Positions 34,801 through 44,221 of a DNA stretch of 64,000 nt are shown here, in pieces. The notes under the pieces are model-generated. The model did no database searches, was not told the origin of the DNA, and worked only from the letters and a program-made list of their open reading frames with translations. Made by a program: the position numbers and the translations under genes. Every line of letters begins with the position of its first letter. Within the stretch, counting starts at the first letter, position 1. Source of the DNA: Phalacrocorax aristotelis (Eukaryota; Chordata; Aves; Suliformes; Phalacrocoracidae); assembly GCF_949628215.1 (NCBI RefSeq), contig NW_027441288.1, forward strand, positions 372,001 through 436,000. Direction: 5' to 3'.

Positions 34801-36449
34801 GGGCCCTGAAACAGATCGAGTCGTGCGTTTTGAGGGCCTGAGCGAGGGGACTAAGTGGTGTGGTTTTGGGCTGAGGAGCAGAGGTCAAGTGCTGCGCTTT
34901 TGGGACTTGAGAACAGGCTCAGCAGCTGGGCTTTTTGGCTCAGAACCGGTCCCAAAGTGAGCTGGTTTGGGGGCCAAAAGCAGAAGCCGGTTTGGCTGCT
35001 TGTGGGGGTGGCGTGGGGGCATCGGGGGCTGCAGGGGAAAGCAAGGGTTGGGCAGGGTACGAGGACCCTCCCCGGAGGTGGGGGTCCGGTCACATCGGAC
35101 CCCGAAGTTCGGAGGCCGGCATGCACCAGAGCGAACTCGCCACCTGAGGCGGGTCTCTGGAGGAAGGGTGCTTTTTGGATCCAGCGCAGCGCACCCTCTT
35201 TGGGTCCAGCTCTTCATTCTGCGCTGCTTAGAAGAGTTATTAACCAATTAATTAAACATACAAACTAAGTCACAACAGCTCTATCGGCTCCATCGTGGTT
35301 TGGAGCTCTGAATCGGTTTCATTTGGTGTCTAACACATTTTTTCCCCGAGGAGAGGCTACGTTTCAAGTTAATTAGTTTTCTCACAAGTGTGTCAGTCGA
35401 TAAAATTGAGTTACGATTATTAAAACCACAAAGGTGACAGGAGTCTCACGGATCGGGTCTATTTCTGAAAATGTATTCATCCCATGCAAATGTCATTGGG
35501 ATACAGATCATCTGCACTTCATGCTCTGACAAGACAAGATGCTGAGACAGGGATGAGCTCCAAAAGGACTACTGAAAAGAAAAAAAACCCACGCACTTCA
35601 TGAAGTCATGGGGGTTTTTTTGTTTGCATTTGGGGGGGCGGGGTGGCTTTAACAAAAGAGTGCAGTGTTGGCTGGCAGCAGCCTGCAGAGCATTTTTGCT
35701 GCCTGATCTCTCCTGTTCTTCTCTTCCACTCCTCTTTCAGGGCTGTAATTGTCATTTGGATAGTTTTAGAAGAGCAGTTAAGTTCCTCGCCTGTGTCTCA
35801 ATGTGCTGGTAATACCAGGAAGGTGAATGCTTGAACCGGTCGGGCGGGTGGGAATAACTTGGCTGCAGGTAGAACTTCTGAGGGAAGACCAGCAAAACCA
35901 GGAAGCAAATAGCAAGTTCCCAAAAAATGTGCGGGTGTCAAACACATAAAAGTTTTATTGCCGAATGTTTTGTTTTTGGCAATATGTTCCAAATGCCTAT
36001 TTTTGGTAAACATAACTTTTCAGGAGATTCAGGGTTGTGTGTGGCAAAACATGTCCCTCTGTTTTTGTGTCCTGCCGCACAAACGGCCGGCGGCAGGGCT
36101 CTCGTTCCCCGCTCTCGCTATTGCCACAGCAGGGCTGCGATATTTAGACCTAAGGGATGGGTTTAGGAATGGAAGGAGAGAGAACGCCTGTGTTCTGTAA
36201 GGGCTATGAATGCTGACCCTTTGCCTCCGTCTGCCGCTTTTCCTGTGCGGGTGATGAAGCCGTTTTACTTTCCTCTGTTGTTCCTGGTCTAAGTAGTTGC
36301 AAGGCTGTCGCCGCTGTGGGTGTGCAATTTGTGTTGCTGTGTTTCTGTGGAGTCCTAGCTACGGCTCGCTTCTAGTGTGGCCAAGCGTCAAGGTAGGGCT
36401 TTCAGCTTAAAGCTTCAGAAGCGCTGCGTGCCGAGATGGGTGTAGGTGA
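34801..36449. other. Intron-like sequence of unit P
   Basis: No recognised gene. The stretch 34740-35000 has loosely repetitive phrases (GGGCCTTGAGAGCAGG, GGGACTTGAGAACAGG). The rest is AT-richer and non-repetitive. Confidence 0.4.
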
Positions 36450-36512
36450 AACTGCTGTTGCGCCTGCAGCTGTGCTCGCAGGGATGCTGGGTGGCTCCGC
36501 ATCAAACCGGCG
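36450..36512 (+). other. Short segment shared with D units
   Basis: CTGCTGTTGCGCCTGCAGC through CATCAAACCGG matches 41957-42018 in D2. In D units it is joined directly to the segment ending at P 33198. Confidence 0.75.
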
Positions 36513-36741
36513 AGGTGCGCGTGGACCTCCGTCGGGCTGCGCCCTGGGTGCGCGAGCGTGCCGTGTTTTTGCTGTTCCGGCTTGTATGTGCGAGGGCTTA
36601 ACGTTTGATTTAATGCATTTCCTTTAACGGCAGGCTGTAGTTGGGCTCTAGATGGTATTCCTACGTGGGCGCAGGAGCTGTGGAATGGTTAAGCTGTTGC
36701 TGTGCCTCCAGGTGACTTGTTCAGTAACACTGTTTTTCCAG

Positions 36742-36801
36742 GTGCAGATGGATGAGTCGTGCAGGGCAACGGAGGAGAGCCCAGGGGAGCGCTGTAAGAA
36801 G
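36742..36801 (+). CDS. Candidate first coding exon, unit P
   Basis: A pyrimidine-rich acceptor (TGTTTTTCCAG) precedes the exon, and AAG|GTGAGT follows it. The exon holds an ATG and 18 codons, MDESCRATEESPGERCKK, ending in phase 0. Signals on both sides are close to consensus. I do not recognise the protein. The exon is absent from D1-D3. An alternative acceptor CAG at 36745-36747 would place the ATG first. Confidence 0.45.
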
Positions 36802-37799
36802 GTGAGTCTGTGTGTAGTACTGGAGGGAAGATGTGACTGATGGCTATAGGGCTCCATTATGGGTTTTACTCTTTTTTTTTTTTTTTTGTGATCTGAGGGT
36901 GCTAAGCGATGAGCCGAGCGTGATGTGGGCCCTGGAGGTGAGTCAGGCAAGGTGACCGGTGCTTGGTGGGCTGGAGTAGGTGTTCTTTTTCAGGTTATTC
37001 AGGGTTTTTTCTCCTTCTCTTCACTTTCCCATCCCAATTTGGGGCCGATTCCCTCAAACGGGGACTTCCCTCTGTGGGGCTGCTTATGCAGCCTGGGAGC
37101 TGCTGCCTGGGCACAAAAATACCTCAAACCCCTTGACTCTGGGCCTGCAATGAGGGGTGAAAAAACAGGAAGAATTCTGGTGGAAAGAAAACAACTTGGG
37201 GCTTCTGGGAAAGCCAACTCCAGCTGGATTTGTGCGGCTGGAAAGGAAAAAAAAAAGGGGGTGGGGGGAAGGAACAACAACCTAAAAGCACCCACCAACC
37301 ATTCTCATGCACAAAACCGAAAGTGAAAATGACCATTTTTTGTAGGGCAAAAGCACAAAAAATCCCCACAGAACTCAGTAGTTTGGAAAAGCAACCCCAA
37401 TTATTACATTATGTAAAGAAGGCGGGGGAAAAAAAAAGAAAACCAAACCAAAACCCGATCACAACCCTGATGCCACATGCCTACAAGCAGTTCCTGGGGC
37501 TTATTCTGCGGGGGTGGGAACCCAACCTTGTTCCCCAGGTTTGCTGTGCTGCTTCTCCTCCCTCGAGACACTTTGCTGTTTGGTGCAGAGGCAATGAATG
37601 GCGCTGCTGGGGCTGCGAGGGGGAAAGGTGCAGAGGAATAGAAGCTCTGTGGATGCAGCCAAGTTACGGTTTCTGGATGGTATTAATCGAGAAGAGTAAT
37701 TCAGATAATGCCGCTGCCCAGCGACCAGAATTGGGTACTGAGCCCGGGAGCCGCGCACGCGCGGTGGCGTCCCTGTGATCCCCATTGCTCTCTCCGCAG

Positions 37800-37863
37800 G
37801 TAACAGCCCTGCGATGCTGCAGTGCCTGCGAGGTGATGCCACCGTGCTCGTTGCTGCTTCCTG
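37800..37863 (+). CDS. Candidate internal exon, unit P
   Basis: Preceded by TTGCTCTCTCCGCAG and followed by G|GTAAGG. Read in phase 0 from the exon at 36742, it is open (VTALRCCSACEVMPP). Function unknown; cysteine-rich but with no recognised motif. Absent from D1-D3. Confidence 0.4.
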
Positions 37864-38164
37864 GTAAGGAAAGGCCTCCTCTGCTCTTGCTGCAGCGTGG
37901 TGGTGTGTCGGACACGATTCCCTGTGTCGGGTGAGGCCTAGGGCTGCCGGCGAGGTGAGCGAGCCCCTTTGGTGGGTGCAGGGGTATCTCCTTGTGTGCC
38001 TGTACTACTGGGGCTGGTGGGATGGGAAGCTTCAAATGACCCGCCGAGGCAGGCTTCTGGTATGCTAAAGGCGAGCGGGTGAGGGCAGCCCTAGGAGTTA
38101 CCCGGGAGCTGATAGAAGGGAAGAGGGAAAGGAGGAGGAGGATGATGACCTTTTCCCCCTGCAG

Positions 38165-38590
38165 CTTCTGGGTGCAGAAGATGGCCGACTCCCCAGCTCA
38201 CCAGAGCTCCCCCTCAGCCTCCCCTGGCCCCCCTTGCCCCGTGCGCCTGCCCCCAGCTCCAGCACGGGCGAGCTAGGCTACGTGCCTAGGAAGCCTCATC
38301 TGGTAAGAGCTGTAAGACACCCACGTATTCTCTTCAGGTGGAGGACGGCCTAGAGTCTGGAGCTGCAGAAGAGGCAGGGAGGAGAGGAGGGGAAAGAAGC
38401 ATCTGAACGGCTAAATTGTGCCAGCAGCGCTGAGAGCGAGAGTCGCGGTGAGTCCTGGGCCACTGGGGCCCCGTTGCCTCTCTTGTGCGTCCTGGGCCCT
38501 CCCTGTCTCTCCCCCGGCCCCCTCTCTTTCCTTACCTGCTGCAAAATTTACTTTTTTTTTTGCGCACCCCCCCCCCCCCCCCCCCCCCGC
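38165..38590 (+). CDS. Candidate terminal exon region, unit P
   Basis: An acceptor-like TTTTCCCCCTGCAG leads into sequence shared with the D units. Continuing from 37863 the frame stops at TAG near 38289. Another frame from ATG 38181 reads MADSPAHQSSPSASPG and stops at 38276; it matches the ATGATG frame of D1-D3, and three of eight differences are synonymous in that frame. P lacks about 600 bases present in D units between GCTCCGGCA and GAGCTAGGC. A later stretch (VEDGLESGAAEEAG at about 38338) ends in TGA near 38404, just before a GTGAGT donor-like site. Confidence 0.3.
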
Positions 38591-38795
38591 ACCTTCTTTC
38601 TCCATCTCGCTCTGAGTGTCTCCCTGCCTCCCCGTCTTTTCAGTCCTCCCTCTCTCTGTCCTGTAGCCTGTGGCTCCTTTTTCTTTCTCCGCCTCTCTCT
38701 GCCTGGCTCTGGCTCCGTTTTTTTTTTTTTTTCCTCCTGCTCTGTCCTGTAGCCTGTCGGTGTTTTGTTGTTCTCTGGCTCTCTTGATCTGACTC
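38591..38795 (-). repeat. Purine-rich minisatellite (pyrimidine on plus), unit P
   Basis: Inverted equivalent of 13751-13995 with a longer C-run (about 38567-38587) at its left edge. Confidence 0.85.
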
Positions 38796-38799
38796 CCTG

Positions 38800-39366
38800 T
38801 GTTACCGAAAAACGCGTTAAAATCGGAAACGACTCCTCAACACCAATTTAGTATTAAAGAGCAGGCATTCTTTATTCGCGGCGCCGGATGCACGGGGGAT
38901 CGCTCCTCCTGGTGTGCGTACCTCACGCACCTTTCCCGTACAATTTGTAGATCAATGTTTTACGTATTCATACATATTCATTATTGTCCTGTCTGCTGAT
39001 TGGTACAAACTTGCTCGTTCCGTATGTAAATCGCTGCGCAGGCTCGGTTGTCCTCTTCCGTTGTTCTCTTCTGTTACTTGGGTCGGTGGTGGTCTGTGAG
39101 TCGGTGGTCGCGATCTCCCCCTGCCGGAATTACCTTTTACCTTCTTGGCTCTTAATCTTGGCAGTCTTGGCTAGTTTTCTCAGTCCGCTAAGCGAAACCG
39201 CGTTTTGTCATCCTTTTCTGACAGAAGCATGTTGTCTGTTGTTCTGCTGACATTAACGATCGCCTAGGCACTAAAATGCAGATCGACAGGTGCGCTGATT
39301 GGTACGCTCCATGTTCCCGTAATGGAACACCGTCTCTGGTTGGTTGATTTCATCGCTTTGGTTACA
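38800..39366 (-). mobile_element. ERV-B solo LTR, a 5'/3' mosaic
   Basis: A single 567-bp LTR with the same CCTG duplication (38796-38799, 39367-39370) and the same minisatellite flanks as the full proviruses. From the left it carries 3'-LTR markers: TTTATT for the polyadenylation signal, GATTGGTACAAAC, and no GTGGTGTTACTT insertion near 39075. From about 39130 it carries 5'-LTR markers: ATTACCTTTTA, CCGCGTTTTGTC, CTGACATTAACGATCGCC and the doubled GGTT. This is the expected product of LTR-LTR recombination, with the exchange between about 39080 and 39130. Confidence 0.92.
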
Positions 39367-39370
39367 CCTG

Positions 39371-40564
39371 TTCCTGTTGTTCAGTTTCTTCTTTTTTGGC
39401 TTTGTGTGATTCTCTCTGTGATTCTGTTTTTCTCTGCCTCGCTTTTCCCAGCTCCCCGTCCCTCACTTTTAATGCCCGTTATCCTTCACCAGCACACTCT
39501 CCCTTGGTTCCCATCCTCGTTTCTGAATTCCTCCTGCTTTGCCACGTAGCCCGTGACTTTTTTCTTAATCTCTCTCTGTCTGCCTCAACGCTCCCCCCGT
39601 GCTTTTTAATTCGTCTTCTCTGCTCTGTACCCTGCTACTGTTCTTGCCTTTCTGAGTTCTTCTCTGTCCAGCTCCCTTTCCCTATTCATGAATTCCTGTT
39701 CTTCCTGCAGCCACCGCTGTTCCCTGTGACCTCCATCTCTCTCTGTCCAGCTCCCTGTCCCTAGGTTTTAATTCCTGCCTCTGCCTGCTGTAGCCTGTCT
39801 AGATGTTTCTCTCGGCCTCTCTCTCTGTCCGGCTCCCTCTCTCTGTGTTCTAATTCCACGTTCTCTGTCACGTGGACCCGTGCTATTTGTTTGTCCTCAT
39901 CTCTCTCTGTCCAGCTCCTTGCTGCGACGTTTTATTTCCTCATTTCCTCCCTCTCTGTCTTTGTAGCCCATTGCTGTTGGTTTGTTTTTTTCTTTTTTTT
40001 CACTTGTTTCTTCATGTGTCTCTGTCTGCCTCCCAGTCCCTGATCTTTAATTCCTCCTTCCCTGTAGGCCGCTGTTCCTTTTTTCCATTCTACATTGTGT
40101 TCTCTTTGGTCTCGTGTTCTTATTCATTGATTCCCTCCTCGCTGCCCTGTGGCTTGTCCCCATTTTATTGTTGCTTCTCTCTCCCTCTCTCTGGCTTCTT
40201 GCCCCTGTTTTTAAAATTCCTCCCTCTCTTCTCTCTTCCCTGTAGGCCGTGTGATCTTTAGCCTTTCTCCATCTCTTTCTGCCCAGCTCTCTGTGTCTAT
40301 TCATTAATTCTTCCCTCTCTGCCCTGTAGCCTGTAGCTTCTGTCCTTTCTCCATCTTGCTGTCCCTGGCTCCCCCGTGACCCTATGCTAGAATTGTTTCT
40401 CTCTTCTCTCCGTACGCATTGCGATTCCTTTTGCTCTCTGTCTCCCTTTGGTTTTTTTCTTTTTTTTTTTCTGGCTCCCTGTCCCTAATTCTTAATTCTC
40501 TGCCTTCTCGTGCCCCATGGTTTGTTCTGTGGGGTTCTCTCGCGGTTCCCTCGCAGTTCCCTCC
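39371..40564 (-). repeat. Purine-rich degenerate minisatellite, unit P
   Basis: Inverted, nearly identical counterpart of 6926-8118. Frames on the plus strand are leucine/serine/phenylalanine-rich artefacts of the pyrimidine strand. Confidence 0.88.
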
Positions 40565-40565
40565 A

Positions 40566-40664
40566 GTCCATACTGGGCTATATTGGTCTAGTCCATACTG
40601 GGCTATATTGGTCTAGTCCATACTGGGCTATATTGGTCTAGTCCATACTGGGCTATATTGGTCT
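40566..40664 (-). repeat. 25-bp VNTR, 4 copies (unit P)
   Basis: Complement of the array at 6826-6925 with the same copy number. Confidence 0.94.
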
Positions 40665-40728
40665 GTCCCGGCTTCCTCCCACTTCTTTCCCAGTGCCTCA
40701 CAGTAGGTCCCGGTTCCATCCATGGGAT

Positions 40729-40760
40729 GAACTGTGAGGGAACTGTGAGGGAACTGTGAG
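40729..40760 (-). repeat. 11-bp satellite, about 3 copies
   Basis: AACTGTGAGGG units between the VNTR linker and the D2 promoter. This is the minimal form of the array that has about 158 copies at 5021-6760. Confidence 0.9.
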
Positions 40761-41041
40761 TAGGGGGGCGGCCCCCCGGGCCCCAGCCCCCCCCCCCCGC
40801 CTGGGGCCAGGGCGCCGCGGCCGCCGGCCCCTTCCTCCTCTGCCCGCTCCCGTCGCAGACGGCTCGGTATGTGTCACGAGCGGCAGCCCCGTTCAGCAGC
40901 TCTCGGAGGGCGCGCGGCTCTGGCCGGCCGTGACCGGGGCCCGCAGGGGTTTCCCGCTCGCCCCGAGAAGGCGCTGGCCCCGAGCCGGCGCGTCCCGCCC
41001 CGCCCGGCCCTCGGCGCCCTCGCGAGCTGAGCGCGGCCCGG

Positions 41042-41058
41042 CCAGCAGGGGGCGCTGG
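41042..41058 (+). promoter_or_regulatory. Consensus CTCF motif (D2)
   Basis: CCAGCAGGGGGCGCTGG inside the D2 CpG island; same strand as P and D3. Confidence 0.75.
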
Positions 41059-42037
41059 CGCTCACCGGCTGGGCGCGGTGGCGGGGCCGGTGGGGGCCGT
41101 TCCTTCCGGCCGCCCTTTAAGGGCCGCCCCGCGGGGCTCGGGCTTCCGGTGGCGCGTGCGCGGCGCGTCGGAGCGGGGGCGGGAGCGGTGCGTGTGGAGG
41201 CCGAAGGGCCGGTGCGTGTGGCGGCCGGGTCGCGAGGCGTCCCTGTGCGGTGCCGGGGCCCCTCTGCGGCCCGGCGTGGGAAGCCCGCGGCCGGCGGAGC
41301 CTGCTCGGAGCTGGGCGGGGAGCGCCGCGGCGGTCCGGCCGCCGGCAGCCATCCCCTGCGGTGGCCGGCAGCCCCTCGGGACGCCTGGAGGCCTGGCGGT
41401 GCCCGAGCCTCGCCTGCGGCAGCCGCCTGAGAGAGCAGCGCGGCCGTGTCCGGGGGCCGGAGAGCGCTGGTGGGTGAGTTTGGGCAGCGGGGGGCGGGTG
41501 TGTGTCTCCGGGCGGGGCCGGGGGGCTCCGTGCCCCGCAGAGGAGCCCCGGTCGGGCATCGTTCGCTTCCGAACAATGCAGGTCTGTCCCTGGTTATTTT
41601 CTGTGTACAGTGTTTCGGGCCACCTGAAAGCCTTTGGCCGGGTAGGTTTGGTGCGGGGCGATGGCAGGTGTGGACCCTGAAAGATCTCGGGTGGGGGGCG
41701 TGGGAGGTATTTCTTGCCTTAAAACTCTGAGCCCACCTCGTGTGTCATGTCGTGTTATCATGTCGTGAGTCTCGTGACTGTGGCAAATGGCTGAGTCGGG
41801 CGTTTTCTGATAACTAACTTCTGAACGTGTGCGTGTGTAGGCACGGGGAGATTTGTGCAGGGTGACGGAGCCCCTTGTGCTTCTGTGCTAATGTCTACCT
41901 GTTCTAGACCTCCAGTGTTGGAAAGCCTTTGTTTAGTGCCTAGTTGTGGCTGCGTAACTGCTGTTGCGCCTGCAGCTGTGCTCGCAGGGATGCTGGGTGG
42001 CTCCGCATCAAACCGGCCGCCGGGCGGCCGGGTTGTG

Positions 42038-42118
42038 CCGCAGAGCATGCCGGGAGCTGTAGTCCTTGCGGCTGCCGGGCGGCCGGGTTGTGGCGCAGAG
42101 CATGCCGGGAGCTGTATT
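42038..42118 (-). promoter_or_regulatory. Tandem ZNF143/STAF-type motifs (D2)
   Basis: Two copies as in D1: canonical ACTACA form at 42038-42063 and AATACA form at 42094-42118. A CACGTG E-box follows at about 42145. The downstream donor-like site at 42295 suits a short non-coding first exon. Confidence 0.72.
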
Positions 42119-43350
42119 CCTGGCGCAGTGGCTGCCGGCCCTGTCACGTGGTTCGCCGGGCATGGCGGGAGGCGCGGTCTTCCGGCGCTCGGGTGCCGGG
42201 CGGCCGTGGCGCGTACGGTACGCGAGGTGTATTTTTGGGGTTGGCTTCGTGTTGATTACTGGGGGCTTGCGGGTGCGGCCGCTTCCCGAGAAGCGGTGAG
42301 TTCCCCGGGAGCTGACAGAAGGGAAGAGGGAAAGGAGGAGGACGATGACCTTTTCCCCGTGCCCAGGGCGCAGATGATGGCCGCGTCCCCGGCCCACCGG
42401 AGGTCCCGCTCAGCCTCCCCTGGCCCCCCTTGCCCCGTGCGCCTGCCCCCAGCTCCGGCACCTCCCCATAAGCGTGCTGCATAGCCTTAGGCCGCCCCCA
42501 GGCCCTGTCGTGAAGGCAGCAAGCCGTCCCTCAAGCGCACTGGATTCCCCCTTGGCGCAGGGGCCCTTAGCAGTAGCGTGGGGAGGGAGCGGTGTGTCCA
42601 GAAGCCCCTGCGGAAGGAGAGGCTTTGGCCAGGGTCGATCGACGGTAATGACGGTCGCTGTTTCTTCTTTCCCTCTCCCAGAGACCGTGCTGAGGACGTG
42701 GTTGTCTGTCCTTCCCCCGGGGATGCCGTTGCCTGTGGCCGTCTCAGGCTCGCGTGGCTTCTCTCTGCCCGTCCTCGCCGTCCTCGCAGCGCAGGGCTGA
42801 AAAGGGATAGACAAAGCCCTTCCCGGCTGCGGACAGGAGCTGCCTCAGCTGAAGCTGGAGACGCCAACGAAAGGTAAAGAAGAAGAAACTGAAGGTGCTC
42901 TGGCTGCCAGCTGCCTTCCTGCCGCAGGCAAGAGAGAGCCTGTCCATGCAGGTGGGGGAGGAAGGATCCCCCTTCATAGCCCGCAGCGGGCCAGGCCACC
43001 AACGTGCACCGTAGGGTCTGTACGCGTAACCCGGAGTTGGGTACGGGCGTGTAGTGCACGAGCAAGCTAGGCTACGTGCCTAGGAAGCCTCATCTGGTAA
43101 GAGCTGTAAGACACCCACGTATTCTCTTCAGGTGGAGGATGGCCTAGAGTCTGGAGCTGCAGAAGAGGCAGGGAGGAGAGGAGGGGAAAGAAGCATCTGA
43201 ACGGCTAAATTGTGCCAGCAGCGCTGAGAGCGAGAGTCGCGGTGAGTCCTGGGCCACTGGGGCCCCGTTGCCTCTCTTGTGCGTCCTGGGCCCTCCCTGT
43301 CTCTCCCCCGGCCCCCTCTCTTTCCTTACCTGCTGCAAAATTTACTTTTT

Positions 43351-43580
43351 TTTTTTGCGCCCCCCCCCCCCGCACCTTCTTTCTCCATCTCGCTCTGAGT
43401 GTCTCCCTGCCTCCCCGTCTTTTCAGTCCTCCCTCTCTCTGTCCTGTAGCCTGTGGCTCCTTTTTCTTTCTCCGCCTCTCTCTGCCTGGCTCTGGCTCCG
43501 TTTTTTTTTTTTTTATTCCTCCTGCTCTGTCCTGTAGCCTGTCGGTGTTTTGTTGTTCTCTGGCTCTCTTGATCTGACTC
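43351..43580 (-). repeat. Purine-rich minisatellite, left of ERV-B copy 2
   Basis: Inverted equivalent of 13751-13995, with shorter C- and T-runs. Confidence 0.85.
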
Positions 43581-43584
43581 CCTG

Positions 43585-44147
43585 TGTTACCAAAAAACGC
43601 GTTAAAATCGGAAACGACTCCTCAACACCAATTTAGTATTAAAGAGCAGGCATTCTTTATTCGCGGCGCCGGATGCACGGGGGATCGCTCCTCCTGGCGT
43701 GCGTACCTCACGCACCTTTCCCGTACAATTTGTAGATCAATGTTTTACGTATTCATACATATTCATTATTGTCCTGTCTGCTGATTGGTACAAACTTGCT
43801 CGTTCCGTATGTAAATCGCTGCGCAGGCTCGGTTGTCCTCTTCCGTTGTTCTCTTCTGTTACTTGGGTCGGTGGTGGTCTGTGAGTCGGTGGTCGCGATC
43901 TCCCCCTGCCGGAATTAGCTTTTAGCTTCTCGGCTCTTACTCTTGGCAGTCTTGGCTAGTTTTCTCAGTCCGCTAAGCGAAACAGCGTTTTTTCATCCTT
44001 TTCTGACAGAAGCACGTTGTCTGTTGTTCTGTTCGCATTAATGATCGCCTACGGACTAAAATGCAGATCGACAGATACGCTGATTGGTACGCTCCATGTT
44101 CCCGTAATGGAACACCGTCTCTGGTTGATTTCATCACTTTGGTTACA
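43585..44147 (-). repeat. ERV-B 3' LTR, copy 2
   Basis: A 563-bp LTR bounded by TGTTACC and GGTTACA on the plus strand. It has the 3'-type polyadenylation signal. Confidence 0.93.
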
Positions 44148-44157
44148 TTTCCCCTGT
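44148..44157 (-). other. ERV-B polypurine tract, copy 2
   Basis: TTTCCCCTG on the plus strand next to the 3' LTR; complement of 13174-13183. Confidence 0.78.
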
Positions 44158-44221
44158 TTGGAAGTTCTGAAATAATAATTTTCTCAATACTTCCATCCTA
44201 GATCAATAATATTCCACTATG

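Larger units (their letters stand above)
40761..43350 (+). other. D2 composite gene fragment
   Basis: Near-identical to D1 in inverted orientation. Order: CpG-island promoter (40870-41480), candidate first exon ending at a GTGAGT donor near 41474, the fused 33198/36450 junction near 41957, ZNF143-type motifs, a GCG|GTGAGT donor near 42295, the ATGATG frame (42374-42484), a frame corresponding to the 198-codon D1 frame but stopped by TGA near 42799, and the terminal segment with VEDGLESGAAEEAG near 43133. The promoter-proximal ATG is ATC here (about 41350). Product unknown. Confidence 0.65.

Noticed and set aside
38566-38588. C-run as a special element
   Set aside because: Homopolymer of varying length at the same place in each unit; likely slippage or sequencing noise.
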